Assembly (NCBI GenBank): GCA_003489485.1
Contig: DNMB01000055.1
Span: 1-15,206 of the forward strand
Reading direction: 5' to 3'
Length of the DNA: 15,206 nucleotides
Source of the DNA: Chitinophagaceae bacterium
GTDB taxonomy: Bacteria > Bacteroidota > Bacteroidia > Chitinophagales > Chitinophagaceae
The notes beneath the pieces were generated by a model. The model was not told the origin of the DNA. It saw nothing but the letters and a program-made list of their open reading frames with translations, and made no database searches. Of the stretch, positions 1-6,995 are shown piece after piece (position 1 is the stretch's first letter; every line of letters begins with the position of its first letter). The position numbers and the translations under genes are program-made.

Positions 1-570
1 CGCACCCGACTGAACCTGCCGGTAGTGACCGATATTCATACGGCCGAAGAGGCTGCCGCAGCTGCCCCCTACGTGGATATTCTTCAGATACCGGCTTTTT
101 TGTGCCGTCAGACCGATCTGCTAGAGGCAGCAGGAAAAACGGGCAAGATCATCAACATTAAAAAAGGACAATTTGTAAGCGGCCCTTCCATGAAATTCGC
201 TGCCGAAAAAATTGAAAAGACAGGCAATAGCAATATTCTGCTCACTGAAAGAGGCACCACCTTTGGCTATCAAGACCTGGTGGTCGACTATCGGAATATT
301 TATTGGATGAAAGAGCTGGGCTATCCTGTTGTGATGGATGTTACGCACTCCCTGCAACAGCCCAATCAATCGGTCGGAGTAACGGGCGGACAACCCGAGT
401 TGATCGAAACGCTTGCCTGCGCTGCCATTGCAGCCGGGGCATCGGGTTTATTCATAGAAACACATCCCAACCCGGCCGAAGCCAAAAGCGATGGCGCCAA
501 TATGCTGCCATTAGATAAATTAGAGGCCCTGCTAACTAAGCTGGTTCGGATCCAATCAGCCCTTATCTGA
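1..570 (+). CDS. kdsA: 3-deoxy-8-phosphooctulonate synthase (Kdo-8-P synthase), C-terminal part; 5' end outside window
   Basis: KdsA condenses phosphoenolpyruvate with arabinose 5-phosphate to give Kdo 8-phosphate, the precursor of the inner-core sugar Kdo of lipopolysaccharide, in the cytoplasm. The frame is open from base 1 and 189 residues are visible. The family is usually about 270-285 residues, so some 80-95 N-terminal residues are missing. A GTG at 25 is internal: the protein reads through it as LPVVTDIHTAEEA. Recognisable family segments in order are VTDIH, QIPAFLCRQTDL, KKGQFVSGPSMK, ERGTTFGYQDLVVD, VVMDVTHSLQQPNQ, GLFIETHPNPAEAKSDGANM and LPLDKLE. The N-terminal Cys/Asn position that separates metal-dependent from metal-independent KdsA lies outside the window, so the class cannot be decided. 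The gene runs convergently into the lolA-like gene and shares its last 8 bases with it. The identity is certain by family motifs; only the start is missing. Confidence 0.95.
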   Translation, partial: RTRLNLPVVTDIHTAEEAAAAAPYVDILQIPAFLCRQTDLLEAAGKTGKIINIKKGQFVSGPSMKFAAEKIEKTGNSNILLTERGTTFGYQDLVVDYRNIYWMKELGYPVVMDVTHSLQQPNQSVGVTGGQPELIETLACAAIAAGASGLFIETHPNPAEAKSDGANMLPLDKLEALLTKLVRIQSALI

Positions 571-1228
571 GATCTTCGATATTGATACCGGGATATTTTG
601 CCTTGTCGAATGCAAAGAGGGCATCGGCGGCAGGCACGTTCGTCTTCATACTATTTACCGTATACGAGTAGCGATTGCCCGCATTTTCTAGCACGCGGGT
701 ATTGTACATGGTCTTGGCGGTCTTATCGACCTGCAAATAAACGGTGTGGAAATTCTTTGACTTGTCGACAGGGGTAAGCTGTATCTCTTGCACCAGCTTG
801 GCCCCTACTTTTTTCTCACCATTGAGAACATAGAGAAAATCCTTATCGTAAAAATTAGAGAAAAGTTTTTGCGGAGTGATCATACCACTTGAAGCATCGA
901 GGGTGCTGATCGTAACCTCATTGGCCGACTTATCGACATTCCAGACCGTTGTTCCGTTGCAGATAATTTCTTGCCCGCTAAAATTGAGTCTGTATTTGGT
1001 GCCCTTCATGGTAATGGTACCGGTCTTTGTAGACACGACTTTTCCGGCGGCATTTTCGACCTTGTAGGTAAAAGAGGCCTGCACGGTAGCAAATGACTTG
1101 AACTTCGCGCTTACCGCATCGAGGATCTTTTTGGCTTCCGGATCGTTACGGGTACTCGTTTTGGCTTGCGCAAAAAGCAGACTGCTTTGCAAAAAGGCCA
1201 TTAGCAAAATAAGGAGCGATTTTTTCAT
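563..1228 (-). CDS. lolA: LolA-like outer-membrane lipoprotein carrier protein
   Basis: A 221-residue secreted protein. It starts with a clear signal peptide (MKKS, then the hydrophobic run LLILLMAFLQSSLLFAQA, cleavage expected near residue 20). The mature part looks like the LolA/LolB half-barrel fold: an early helix with ILDAVSAKFKSFATVQASF, then alternating strands including GTITMKGTKYRLNF, GTTVWNVDKSANEVTIS and the conserved PQKLFSNFYDKDFLY region. LolA ferries lipoproteins through the periplasm from the LolCDE transporter to the outer membrane. It lies 115 bases downstream of ftsK on the same strand, an arrangement I recall as common in Bacteroidota. ATG at 1228 is the only start giving a proper signal peptide. 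No strong Shine-Dalgarno is visible. A degenerate -7 box (TATCTTCG on the minus strand, about 35-45 bases upstream of the ATG) might give it its own promoter. Bacteroidota carry several divergent LolA-like paralogues, so the exact cargo is unknown. Confidence 0.85.
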   Translation of the reverse strand: MKKSLLILLMAFLQSSLLFAQAKTSTRNDPEAKKILDAVSAKFKSFATVQASFTYKVENAAGKVVSTKTGTITMKGTKYRLNFSGQEIICNGTTVWNVDKSANEVTISTLDASSGMITPQKLFSNFYDKDFLYVLNGEKKVGAKLVQEIQLTPVDKSKNFHTVYLQVDKTAKTMYNTRVLENAGNRYSYTVNSMKTNVPAADALFAFDKAKYPGINIEDLR

Positions 1229-1343
1229 GCAGGGCGTTTACAAGGGGTACAGGTGCCGCGAAGATATACCAAAACCCTAATTAGACGAAGCCGGAACGGA
1301 CAGCTTTCTAAGAGACTCTACCTTAACAAGATGCTAACAAAGA
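1229..1343. other. Intergenic region between ftsK 3' end and lolA start
   Basis: These 115 bases separate two genes read on the minus strand. I see no convincing hairpin followed by a T-run, so no clear intrinsic terminator for ftsK. On the minus strand there is a TATATCTTCG string that resembles the Bacteroidota -7 consensus TAnnTTTG with one mismatch, but I find no matching TTG/TTTG element 17-23 bases further upstream. No ORF of credible coding character is present. The most likely content is a weak lolA promoter, or simply an operon spacer. Confidence 0.4.
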
Positions 1344-3992
1344 TCAGCTACCAAGCTGGTCCAAATGACGTTGCAGATCGGCTTCGCTCTTAATGAGCAC
1401 CTCGCGGGGCTTGCTGCCCTGAGCCGGGCCCACAATACCGGCGATCTCCAACTGGTCCATCAAGCGACCTGCCCTGTTGTAGCCCAATTTCATTCTGCGC
1501 TGTAGCAGCGAAGTGGAGCCGATCTGGTGTTGCACGATCATACGAGCGGCATCGTCAAAAAGAGAATCCCTGTCGCCCAGGTCCATTTCACGTCCCTCCA
1601 TTTCTTTTTCGTCTACGTACTCGGGCAATAAGAAAGCCTGTGGATAGCCTTGCTGTTCGCTGATAAAATCTACGATCTGCTCTACCTCGGGGGTATCGAC
1701 AAATGCGCATTGCAAACGAGTCAACTCGCCATGGTGAGAAATGAGCATATCGCCCTTTCCGATCAATTGCTCGGCGCCTCCGGTATCCAGAATGGTACGC
1801 GAATCGATCTTCGAAGACACCTTAAAGGCTATACGCGCAGGAAAGTTTGCTTTGATGGTTCCCGTAATGATATTGACCGATGGACGCTGCGTTGCGATGA
1901 TCAGATGAATGCCAATGGCACGGGCCAATTGCGCCAAACGGGTAATGGGCGTTTCTACCTCTTTACCCGCTGTCATGATCAGGTCTGCAAACTCATCGAT
2001 CACCAACACAATAAACGGAAGGTACTGGTGCCCCTTTTGTGGGTTGAGCTTTCGCTTGATAAATTTCTCGTTATACTCTTTTATGTTACGAGCACCGGCC
2101 TCTTTAAGCAGATCGTATCGATTGTCCATCTCGATGCATAGCGCATTGAGCGTATGAATTACCTTTTTTGTGTCGGTGATAATTGCATCTTCTTCGCCCG
2201 GCAGCTTGGCCAGAAAATGCTTCTCTATGTGTCGGTAGATGCTCAACTCTACTTTTTTAGGATCGATCAAAACGAACTTTAGCTGCGAAGGATGCTTCTT
2301 AAAGAGCAACGACACCAAGATGGCATTCAGTCCGACCGATTTACCTTGACCCGTGGCTCCCGCCATCAGCAGGTGAGGCATCGAAGTAAGGTCCACGATA
2401 TAGTTCTCATTGTCGATCCGCTTGCCGATACCAATGGGCAAGCTGTAGTTATTATGCTGAAACTTCTCTGAAGAAAGCAGGCTGCGCATGCTCACTACGG
2501 TCTTCTTGATATTGGGAACCTCTATACCAATGGTACCCTTTCCGGGTATGGGAGCGATAATTCGAATTCCCAAAGCTGCCAGACTGAGGGCAATATCATC
2601 TTCCAAATTCTTGATACGCGAAATGCGCACACCCGGCGCAGGAACGATCTCATAGAGCGTAACGGTGGGCCCAATGGTAGCGCTGATCTTTTGAATCTCT
2701 ATGGCGTAATTGCGAAGGGTGTTGATGATCTGGTTCTTTTGATTTTCCAGATCGTTGTTATCCTGCACGATCTTGTCGGAGCCATGCTGCTCCAGTAAAT
2801 TCAAAGAGGGATACTTGTAATTACTAAGGTCGAGCGTTGGTTCGTATGGTGGCAGATTCTCTGTTACGATCACTTCCTCTGCAGCTGCTTCTATTGGAGT
2901 GGTCTTGATCTCGAGCTCGAGGCCGTCGCCTGTCTGCGAATCGTCGTCTTCAGCGATATCAAGATCGGGCTCTTCGATGATCGGATCATCTGCTTGGGCG
3001 GGCTCCTCAGAAATGATAGACTCTAGCGGTAACGAAACCGGCTCTGCAATAAGAGACTCCTCGGGGCTTAACTCGTTTGTAGCGAGACCATCTGATAATG
3101 GCAGTTCGGAGGCAGACGATAATTCATTTGCATCTGTCTGCTCACCGGGAGATTCGTGATACTGAAATGTTTTTGCCCCGGCAGCATACATATCGTTGAT
3201 GGTTTGCCCTGCAACAGGTGGCACGAACGATGCAGGAAGGGGCTGGGGTTCTTCTTTTTGCGATTCAGCCACAGCGGGCACGGGCGCAACGGAGGCCTCA
3301 TCCTCTGGGGCATCGGCCAACGGATCGACAGAAAGATCGGGCGACTTGGCGGTCCGGGGCATGTTGAATCGAGGATTGAACTGCCAGATCACATAAGCGG
3401 CGGCAACGAGCAACAAAGCGACCCCGGCACCAAAAACACCCAGTGCTCCCTCGAGTTCGCGATTCAATAAGTTACCCACGCCCCCTCCAAACGCAAAGGC
3501 ATTACCCGAAAAAATATAAGACATCGATACGGAGAGTACCGTTGTGCCAATGGTCACATACTTAAGGTTGCGCCATATAGAAAACACCTTTTGACGAAAC
3601 AGCAAATTGACGCCCACCACAAAAAAGAACGTACAGATCAGAAAAGAGGCAATGCCAAAGGCTTTAAAAAAGAAGAAATGAGAAACCACCGCCCCCAGCC
3701 GTCCCAGCCAATTAAGGGCAGGCTTTTCTTCGTACAGAAGAGCAGAGAAACCTTGTTGCGCAATGGCCTGGTCTTGCTTCCAGGTAAAGAGATAGGAGGC
3801 AAAAGAGATGAATAGAAAAACAGACAATACCAAAAACACAACACCCACGATCTTAAGGGTCCGCTCATCACGGGCGAGTGCGATCCAGTCGATCGATTCG
3901 TCTTTTTCTTTTGTAAAGTCTCGGATGCCCTTTGCAGCAGTATCAGCGGCAGTATCAGATTTTTTAGAGGTATTGCGAAGCTTATTGGCCAT
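1344..3992 (-). CDS. ftsK: FtsK/SpoIIIE-family DNA translocase
   Basis: FtsK is a septum-anchored hexameric ATPase that pumps chromosome termini during division and activates XerCD dimer resolution. The 882-residue product (ATG at 3992, MANKLRN) has four N-terminal membrane segments within about residues 46-206. An acidic Glu/Pro/Ser-rich linker follows (about 215-380), then the alpha domain and the RecA-like motor. Walker A is GATGQGKS (545-552) and Walker B is LVIDEF (663-668), followed by ATQRPSVNIITG. The C-terminal gamma winged-helix domain (about 800-868) contains the QRRMKLGYNRAGRLMD helix that reads oriented KOPS-type DNA motifs. All three functional parts are therefore intact. A GTG six bases upstream (3998) could add two residues, but the ATG is preferred. 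The gene begins 14 bases after the DUF423 stop, and those 14 bases contain a promoter-like TATATTTG. The linker is moderate in length compared with E. coli FtsK (over 1300 residues in total), as is usual for Bacteroidota. Confidence 0.97.
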   Translation of the reverse strand: MANKLRNTSKKSDTAADTAAKGIRDFTKEKDESIDWIALARDERTLKIVGVVFLVLSVFLFISFASYLFTWKQDQAIAQQGFSALLYEEKPALNWLGRLGAVVSHFFFFKAFGIASFLICTFFFVVGVNLLFRQKVFSIWRNLKYVTIGTTVLSVSMSYIFSGNAFAFGGGVGNLLNRELEGALGVFGAGVALLLVAAAYVIWQFNPRFNMPRTAKSPDLSVDPLADAPEDEASVAPVPAVAESQKEEPQPLPASFVPPVAGQTINDMYAAGAKTFQYHESPGEQTDANELSSASELPLSDGLATNELSPEESLIAEPVSLPLESIISEEPAQADDPIIEEPDLDIAEDDDSQTGDGLELEIKTTPIEAAAEEVIVTENLPPYEPTLDLSNYKYPSLNLLEQHGSDKIVQDNNDLENQKNQIINTLRNYAIEIQKISATIGPTVTLYEIVPAPGVRISRIKNLEDDIALSLAALGIRIIAPIPGKGTIGIEVPNIKKTVVSMRSLLSSEKFQHNNYSLPIGIGKRIDNENYIVDLTSMPHLLMAGATGQGKSVGLNAILVSLLFKKHPSQLKFVLIDPKKVELSIYRHIEKHFLAKLPGEEDAIITDTKKVIHTLNALCIEMDNRYDLLKEAGARNIKEYNEKFIKRKLNPQKGHQYLPFIVLVIDEFADLIMTAGKEVETPITRLAQLARAIGIHLIIATQRPSVNIITGTIKANFPARIAFKVSSKIDSRTILDTGGAEQLIGKGDMLISHHGELTRLQCAFVDTPEVEQIVDFISEQQGYPQAFLLPEYVDEKEMEGREMDLGDRDSLFDDAARMIVQHQIGSTSLLQRRMKLGYNRAGRLMDQLEIAGIVGPAQGSKPREVLIKSEADLQRHLDQLGS

Positions 3993-3997
3993 CCGCA

Positions 3998-4005
3998 CAA
4001 ATATA
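3998..4005 (-). promoter_or_regulatory. Candidate -7 promoter box for ftsK
   Basis: On the minus strand the 14-base gap between the DUF423 stop and the ftsK ATG reads TTATATTTGTGCGG and contains TATATTTG, an exact match to the Bacteroidota sigma consensus TAnnTTTG. Only 5 bases separate the box from the ATG, so transcription would start at or next to the start codon. I see no TTG or TTTG at the expected -33 distance, so the match may be coincidental in AT-rich sequence. Confidence 0.35.
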
Positions 4006-4006
4006 A

Positions 4007-4402
4007 TCAGTTTCTCTGTTTACTGATTAGGGTCCAGGCCATAAGCACCCACCCTACCACAAAATGCAAACCGCCAATGGGCGTCAAAATGAATAACCCG
4101 GGAACAGAGAAATTGAAAATTTTACCGGCCACTATAACGAAGAGGGACCCTGAGAAAAGAATCACGCCACCTAAAAAAGAAGCGGAGATCCAACGATACT
4201 GTCGATGCGTAAAACGATCTTGTGCTGTCCATAGCATCACCAAGGCCAATCCATGCCATAGCATGTACTGAACGGCGGTTTTGTAGGGCTCTAACACAGC
4301 GGGATCCGTAGAGAGTTTTTGCAAGCCATGGGCACCAAAAGCTCCTGCCAGTACCCCTAGTGCCATGATCAGCGCTCCGACTGCGCCAAAAAATTTATAC
4401 AT
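4007..4402 (-). CDS. DUF423 family small integral membrane protein (YgdD-like)
   Basis: This 131-residue, strongly hydrophobic protein has four predicted membrane helices: about residues 4-22, 46-62 (YMLWHGLALVMLW), 72-92 (ISASFLGGVILFSGSLF) and 105-125 (PIGGLHFVVGWVLMAW). The GAFGAHGL motif after the first helix and the LTPIGG stretch before the last are hallmarks of the DUF423/YgdD family. No biochemical function is established for the family that I can name. The start ATG (4402) lies inside the last codons of aroK: the sequence ATGTATAA serves both genes, giving an 8-base overlap that strongly suggests translational coupling. The gene ends 14 bases before ftsK. The family identity is secure; the role is unknown. 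Confidence 0.88.
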   Translation of the reverse strand: MYKFFGAVGALIMALGVLAGAFGAHGLQKLSTDPAVLEPYKTAVQYMLWHGLALVMLWTAQDRFTHRQYRWISASFLGGVILFSGSLFVIVAGKIFNFSVPGLFILTPIGGLHFVVGWVLMAWTLISKQRN

Positions 4403-4901
4403 GAGCTATAGATTTTAAAAGGGCAGCAAGATCTATGTTCTCTTCATCGATCCTCACGTCTGCCTGTTCGTAGTAAAGCCGACGATCGGCTATTTTCTTT
4501 TGTATGTAAGTCAGCAGCTCCTCATTGGCTATGTTTTGAAGCAAGGGGCGCTGCTCTCGCTCGGTTCGTAAGCGGTCTGCCAATACCTCAGCGGATGGAT
4601 TGATCCAAACGACCTTACCGGAGCGTTTCATGTACTCGATATTATTCAAGAAACAAGGAGTGCCTCCACCGCAAGCCATTACAAACTCCAAATGACTTTC
4701 TGTAAGGATATGAAGCAATTCTTTTTCGATGACCCGAAAAGACTCCTCTCCGTTTTTAGAGAAGATCTCTTCGATGTCCATGCCTTGGCTTTCTTCTATC
4801 TCACGGTCCAGATCATAGAAGCGAACACCTGCCTGTTGGGCCAGCAGTGGCCCCCAGTACGATTTTCCGGCTCCCATAAAACCGATCAGGTAAATACGCA
4901 T
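4395..4901 (-). CDS. aroK: Shikimate kinase
   Basis: Shikimate kinase phosphorylates shikimate at the 3-hydroxyl with ATP in the chorismate (aromatic amino acid) pathway. The 168-residue product has the usual single-domain kinase layout. Walker A is GFMGAGKS (7-14). The shikimate-binding DLD is at 30-32, and the conserved FR (55-56) follows in the GEESFRVIEKELL helix. The substrate-binding triple glycine is in ACGGGTPC (76-83), and the lid arginine is in EQRPLL (R118). The length is normal for AroK/AroL. The ATG at 4901 comes 5 bases after the stop of the acyl-CoA dehydrogenase gene, and the junction TAGGTAGGATG places a purine-rich, Shine-Dalgarno-like stretch on the upstream stop codon. Its 3' end overlaps the DUF423 gene by 8 bases, so the three genes look like one transcript. 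Confidence 0.96.
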   Translation of the reverse strand: MRIYLIGFMGAGKSYWGPLLAQQAGVRFYDLDREIEESQGMDIEEIFSKNGEESFRVIEKELLHILTESHLEFVMACGGGTPCFLNNIEYMKRSGKVVWINPSAEVLADRLRTEREQRPLLQNIANEELLTYIQKKIADRRLYYEQADVRIDEENIDLAALLKSIAHV

Positions 4902-4906
4902 CCTAC

Positions 4907-6091
4907 CTATTTAAAGGCATTGAGTCCGGTAATATCCATGCCTGTGATCAACAGGTGAATGTCGTGTGTGCCCTCGTAGGTAATGACACTTTCCAGATTC
5001 ATCATATGACGCATAATGGAGTACTCGCCGGTAATACCCATTCCTCCCAATATTTGACGGGCATCGCGACAGATCTGCGTAGCGATCTCACAAGAATTTC
5101 GCTTGGCCATACTTACTTGCTGCGGGGTAACTTTTCCTTCGTTCATCAGCACACCCAAACGCCACACCATCAACTGTGCCTTGGTAATTTCAGTAAGCAT
5201 CTCCGCTAATTTCTTTTGCTGCAATTGAAATCCGGCAATGGGCTTTCCGAACTGCTCTCTTTCTTTCGCATAGCGCAGGGCCGTGTCATAGCAATCCATG
5301 GCGGCACCAAGCGCTCCCCAGGCAATGCCAAAACGGGCTTTGGTCAGACAACTCAGTGGGCCACGCAGCCCTTTTACACCCGGTAAAATATTGGTACGAG
5401 GCACGCGCACGTTATCGAATACCAACTCGCCGGTGGCTGAAGCCCGAAGACTCCACTTTCCGTGCGTGGTGGGGGTACTGAATCCCTCCATTCCCCTTTC
5501 TACGATCAAGCCGTGCACCTCGCCGCTTTCGTCTTTGGCCCAAACGACGGCCACTTGTGCAAAGGGTGAATTGCTGATCCACATCTTGGCACCATTTAAG
5601 ATCACATGATCGCCATCGGCCTTGAAATTGGTTAGCATGCTGCTTGGATCGCTTCCATGATTAGGCTCTGTGAGACCAAAACAACCCAACCACTCCCCGC
5701 TGGCCAGCTTGGGAAGAAATTTCTTTTTTTGCTCCTCGCTGCCATAGGCATAAATGGGGAACATGACCAATGAGCCTTGCACGGAAGCCGTGGAGCGAAC
5801 ACCACTGTCTCCCCTTTCGAGCTCCTGCATCATTAAACCGTACGAGATATAATCCAATCCGCCTCCGCCATACTGAACAGGAACGGTGGGACCAAAACAA
5901 CCCATTTCGCCAAGCTGTTTTACGATCTGCTCGGGAAACTCGGCACGTTGCGCATAGTCTTCAATAATGGGAGAGATCTCTTTTTTAACGTAGTTGCGAA
6001 CAGACTCGCGTACTAGTTTATGTTCTTCGGAAAGAAGTTCGTCGAGTGCAAAATAATCGGGATGCTGAAACAGGTCGGTTCGAACAGCCAT
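4907..6091 (-). CDS. gcdH: Glutaryl-CoA dehydrogenase (acyl-CoA dehydrogenase family)
   Basis: A 394-residue FAD-dependent acyl-CoA dehydrogenase that resembles glutaryl-CoA dehydrogenase rather than a generic fatty acyl-CoA enzyme. That enzyme oxidises and decarboxylates glutaryl-CoA to crotonyl-CoA in lysine and tryptophan breakdown, passing electrons to electron-transfer flavoprotein. Visible features are the N-terminal helical domain (1-130), LGCFGLTEPNHGSDPSSM (135-152), WSLRASATG (213-221), and the C-terminal helical domain with RQILGGMGITGEYSIMRHMM (345-364). The catalytic base Glu373 lies in TYEGTHDIH, the same local sequence as in human GCDH. Arg99 in SGVRSTASVQ corresponds to the arginine that holds the free carboxylate of glutaryl-CoA in the human enzyme (Arg94, from memory). 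The start ATG (6091) follows a good -7 promoter box. No ETF, crotonase or CoA-transferase gene accompanies it here; hbd on the other strand supplies a later step. Confidence 0.9.
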   Translation of the reverse strand: MAVRTDLFQHPDYFALDELLSEEHKLVRESVRNYVKKEISPIIEDYAQRAEFPEQIVKQLGEMGCFGPTVPVQYGGGGLDYISYGLMMQELERGDSGVRSTASVQGSLVMFPIYAYGSEEQKKKFLPKLASGEWLGCFGLTEPNHGSDPSSMLTNFKADGDHVILNGAKMWISNSPFAQVAVVWAKDESGEVHGLIVERGMEGFSTPTTHGKWSLRASATGELVFDNVRVPRTNILPGVKGLRGPLSCLTKARFGIAWGALGAAMDCYDTALRYAKEREQFGKPIAGFQLQQKKLAEMLTEITKAQLMVWRLGVLMNEGKVTPQQVSMAKRNSCEIATQICRDARQILGGMGITGEYSIMRHMMNLESVITYEGTHDIHLLITGMDITGLNAFK

Positions 6092-6110
6092 GGCAAAAAG
6101 ATTTGAAAGG

Positions 6111-6118
6111 CAAAGGTA
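6111..6118 (-). promoter_or_regulatory. Candidate -7 promoter box for gcdH-aroK-DUF423
   Basis: The 48-base gap between pyrF and gcdH contains TACCTTTG on the minus strand, an exact match to the Bacteroidota -7 consensus TAnnTTTG. It would put the transcription start near 6106 and leave a leader of about 15 bases before the ATG at 6091. No clear TTTG at the -33 distance is seen. This would be the promoter of the gcdH, aroK and DUF423 run. Confidence 0.45.
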
Positions 6119-6139
6119 GCAAAAGCACCGCGTTCAGCC

Positions 6140-6961
6140 CTAGACCTGGGGAACCAGCTCGTTTAACAAAACGGCCATCTGTTGCTGGTACTGTAGCGCT
6201 TCGGCCGCGGCCCGCTCGGCAAAATCTTCTTTTCCGGAAGCAAAAATGATAGCGCGGCTAACATTTATAAGCAACCCCGCCTCCGACGTAAGGGCTCTTT
6301 TTGAAACCTCTTCGAGGCTACCGCCCTGGGCCCCTACACCGGGTACCAAAAAGAAATGATCAGGATAGTTTTTCCGGATCTCTCCCATTACAGAAGCCTG
6401 TGTGGCACCCACCACGAACATGAGATTCTCGGGGTTGCCCCATGAGGCGGCCGTTTGCATGACCTTTTCGTAGAGCATTTGTTGCCCGCAGGGCTGCAAC
6501 TCAAAATCGGCCGCACCGGCATTGGAAGTAAGACCCAACACAATGGCCCATTTGCCGGGATGTTTTAAAAAGGGAAGCACACTGTCTGCTCCCATATAGG
6601 GGGCCACCGTAATGGCATCGAAAGAAGTAGCTTGAAAAAATGCCTTGGCATATTGATCGGCCGTGTTGCCGATATCTCCTCGCTTGGCATCGGCGATCAG
6701 AAAATGCTGCTGCCCGATATAGTCAACGGTCTGCTCCATGGCTGCCCAACCGCGATGACCTAACGACTCGTAAAAAGCAGTATTGATCTTATAGGCCACG
6801 CAAAGAGAACGAGTGGCATCGATGATCGATCTATTGAAGTCAAGTACACCAGAGGCGTCCTTAGAAAAATGAGAGGGAAGTTTCTCAACATCGCTGTCGA
6901 GCCCTACGCAGAGGTAGGATCTCTTTTTTAAAATTTGTTCGATAAGCTGCTGGCGAGTCAT
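6140..6961 (-). CDS. pyrF: Orotidine 5'-phosphate decarboxylase (type 2 subfamily)
   Basis: PyrF removes CO2 from orotidine 5'-monophosphate to give UMP, the last step of de novo pyrimidine synthesis. From the ATG at 6961 (MTRQQLIEQI) the product is 273 residues, the size of the longer type 2 PyrF family. Motifs in order are LCVGLDSD (17-24), YKINTAFYESLG (57-68), the catalytic DAKRGDIGNT (91-100, Lys93 with flanking Asp91 and Asp96), APYMGADSV, LGLTSNAGAADFE, the phosphate-loop VPGVGAQGGS (206-215) and NVSRAIIFAS (233-242). The frame stays open upstream to 7036, but that start would overlap the end of mrp by 41 bases and add 25 residues unlike the family, so I reject it. The 34-base gap after mrp contains TATCTTTC on the minus strand, one mismatch from the -7 consensus, so an internal promoter is possible. 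Confidence 0.95.
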   Translation of the reverse strand: MTRQQLIEQILKKRSYLCVGLDSDVEKLPSHFSKDASGVLDFNRSIIDATRSLCVAYKINTAFYESLGHRGWAAMEQTVDYIGQQHFLIADAKRGDIGNTADQYAKAFFQATSFDAITVAPYMGADSVLPFLKHPGKWAIVLGLTSNAGAADFELQPCGQQMLYEKVMQTAASWGNPENLMFVVGATQASVMGEIRKNYPDHFFLVPGVGAQGGSLEEVSKRALTSEAGLLINVSRAIIFASGKEDFAERAAAEALQYQQQMAVLLNELVPQV

Positions 6962-6995
6962 ATGGTATACGAAAAGCTGGTCGAAAGATAGCACA

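Noticed and set aside
25..27. GTG at 25 as the start of kdsA
   Set aside because: The frame is open from base 1 and the upstream residues (RTRLNLPV) continue the conserved strand leading to VTDIH, so the GTG encodes an internal valine.
2899..3159. Ser-rich open frame on the plus strand opposite the ftsK linker
   Set aside because: It is the antisense reading of the acidic Glu/Asp/Pro linker, which produces Ser-rich frames automatically. It has no start context or family resemblance.
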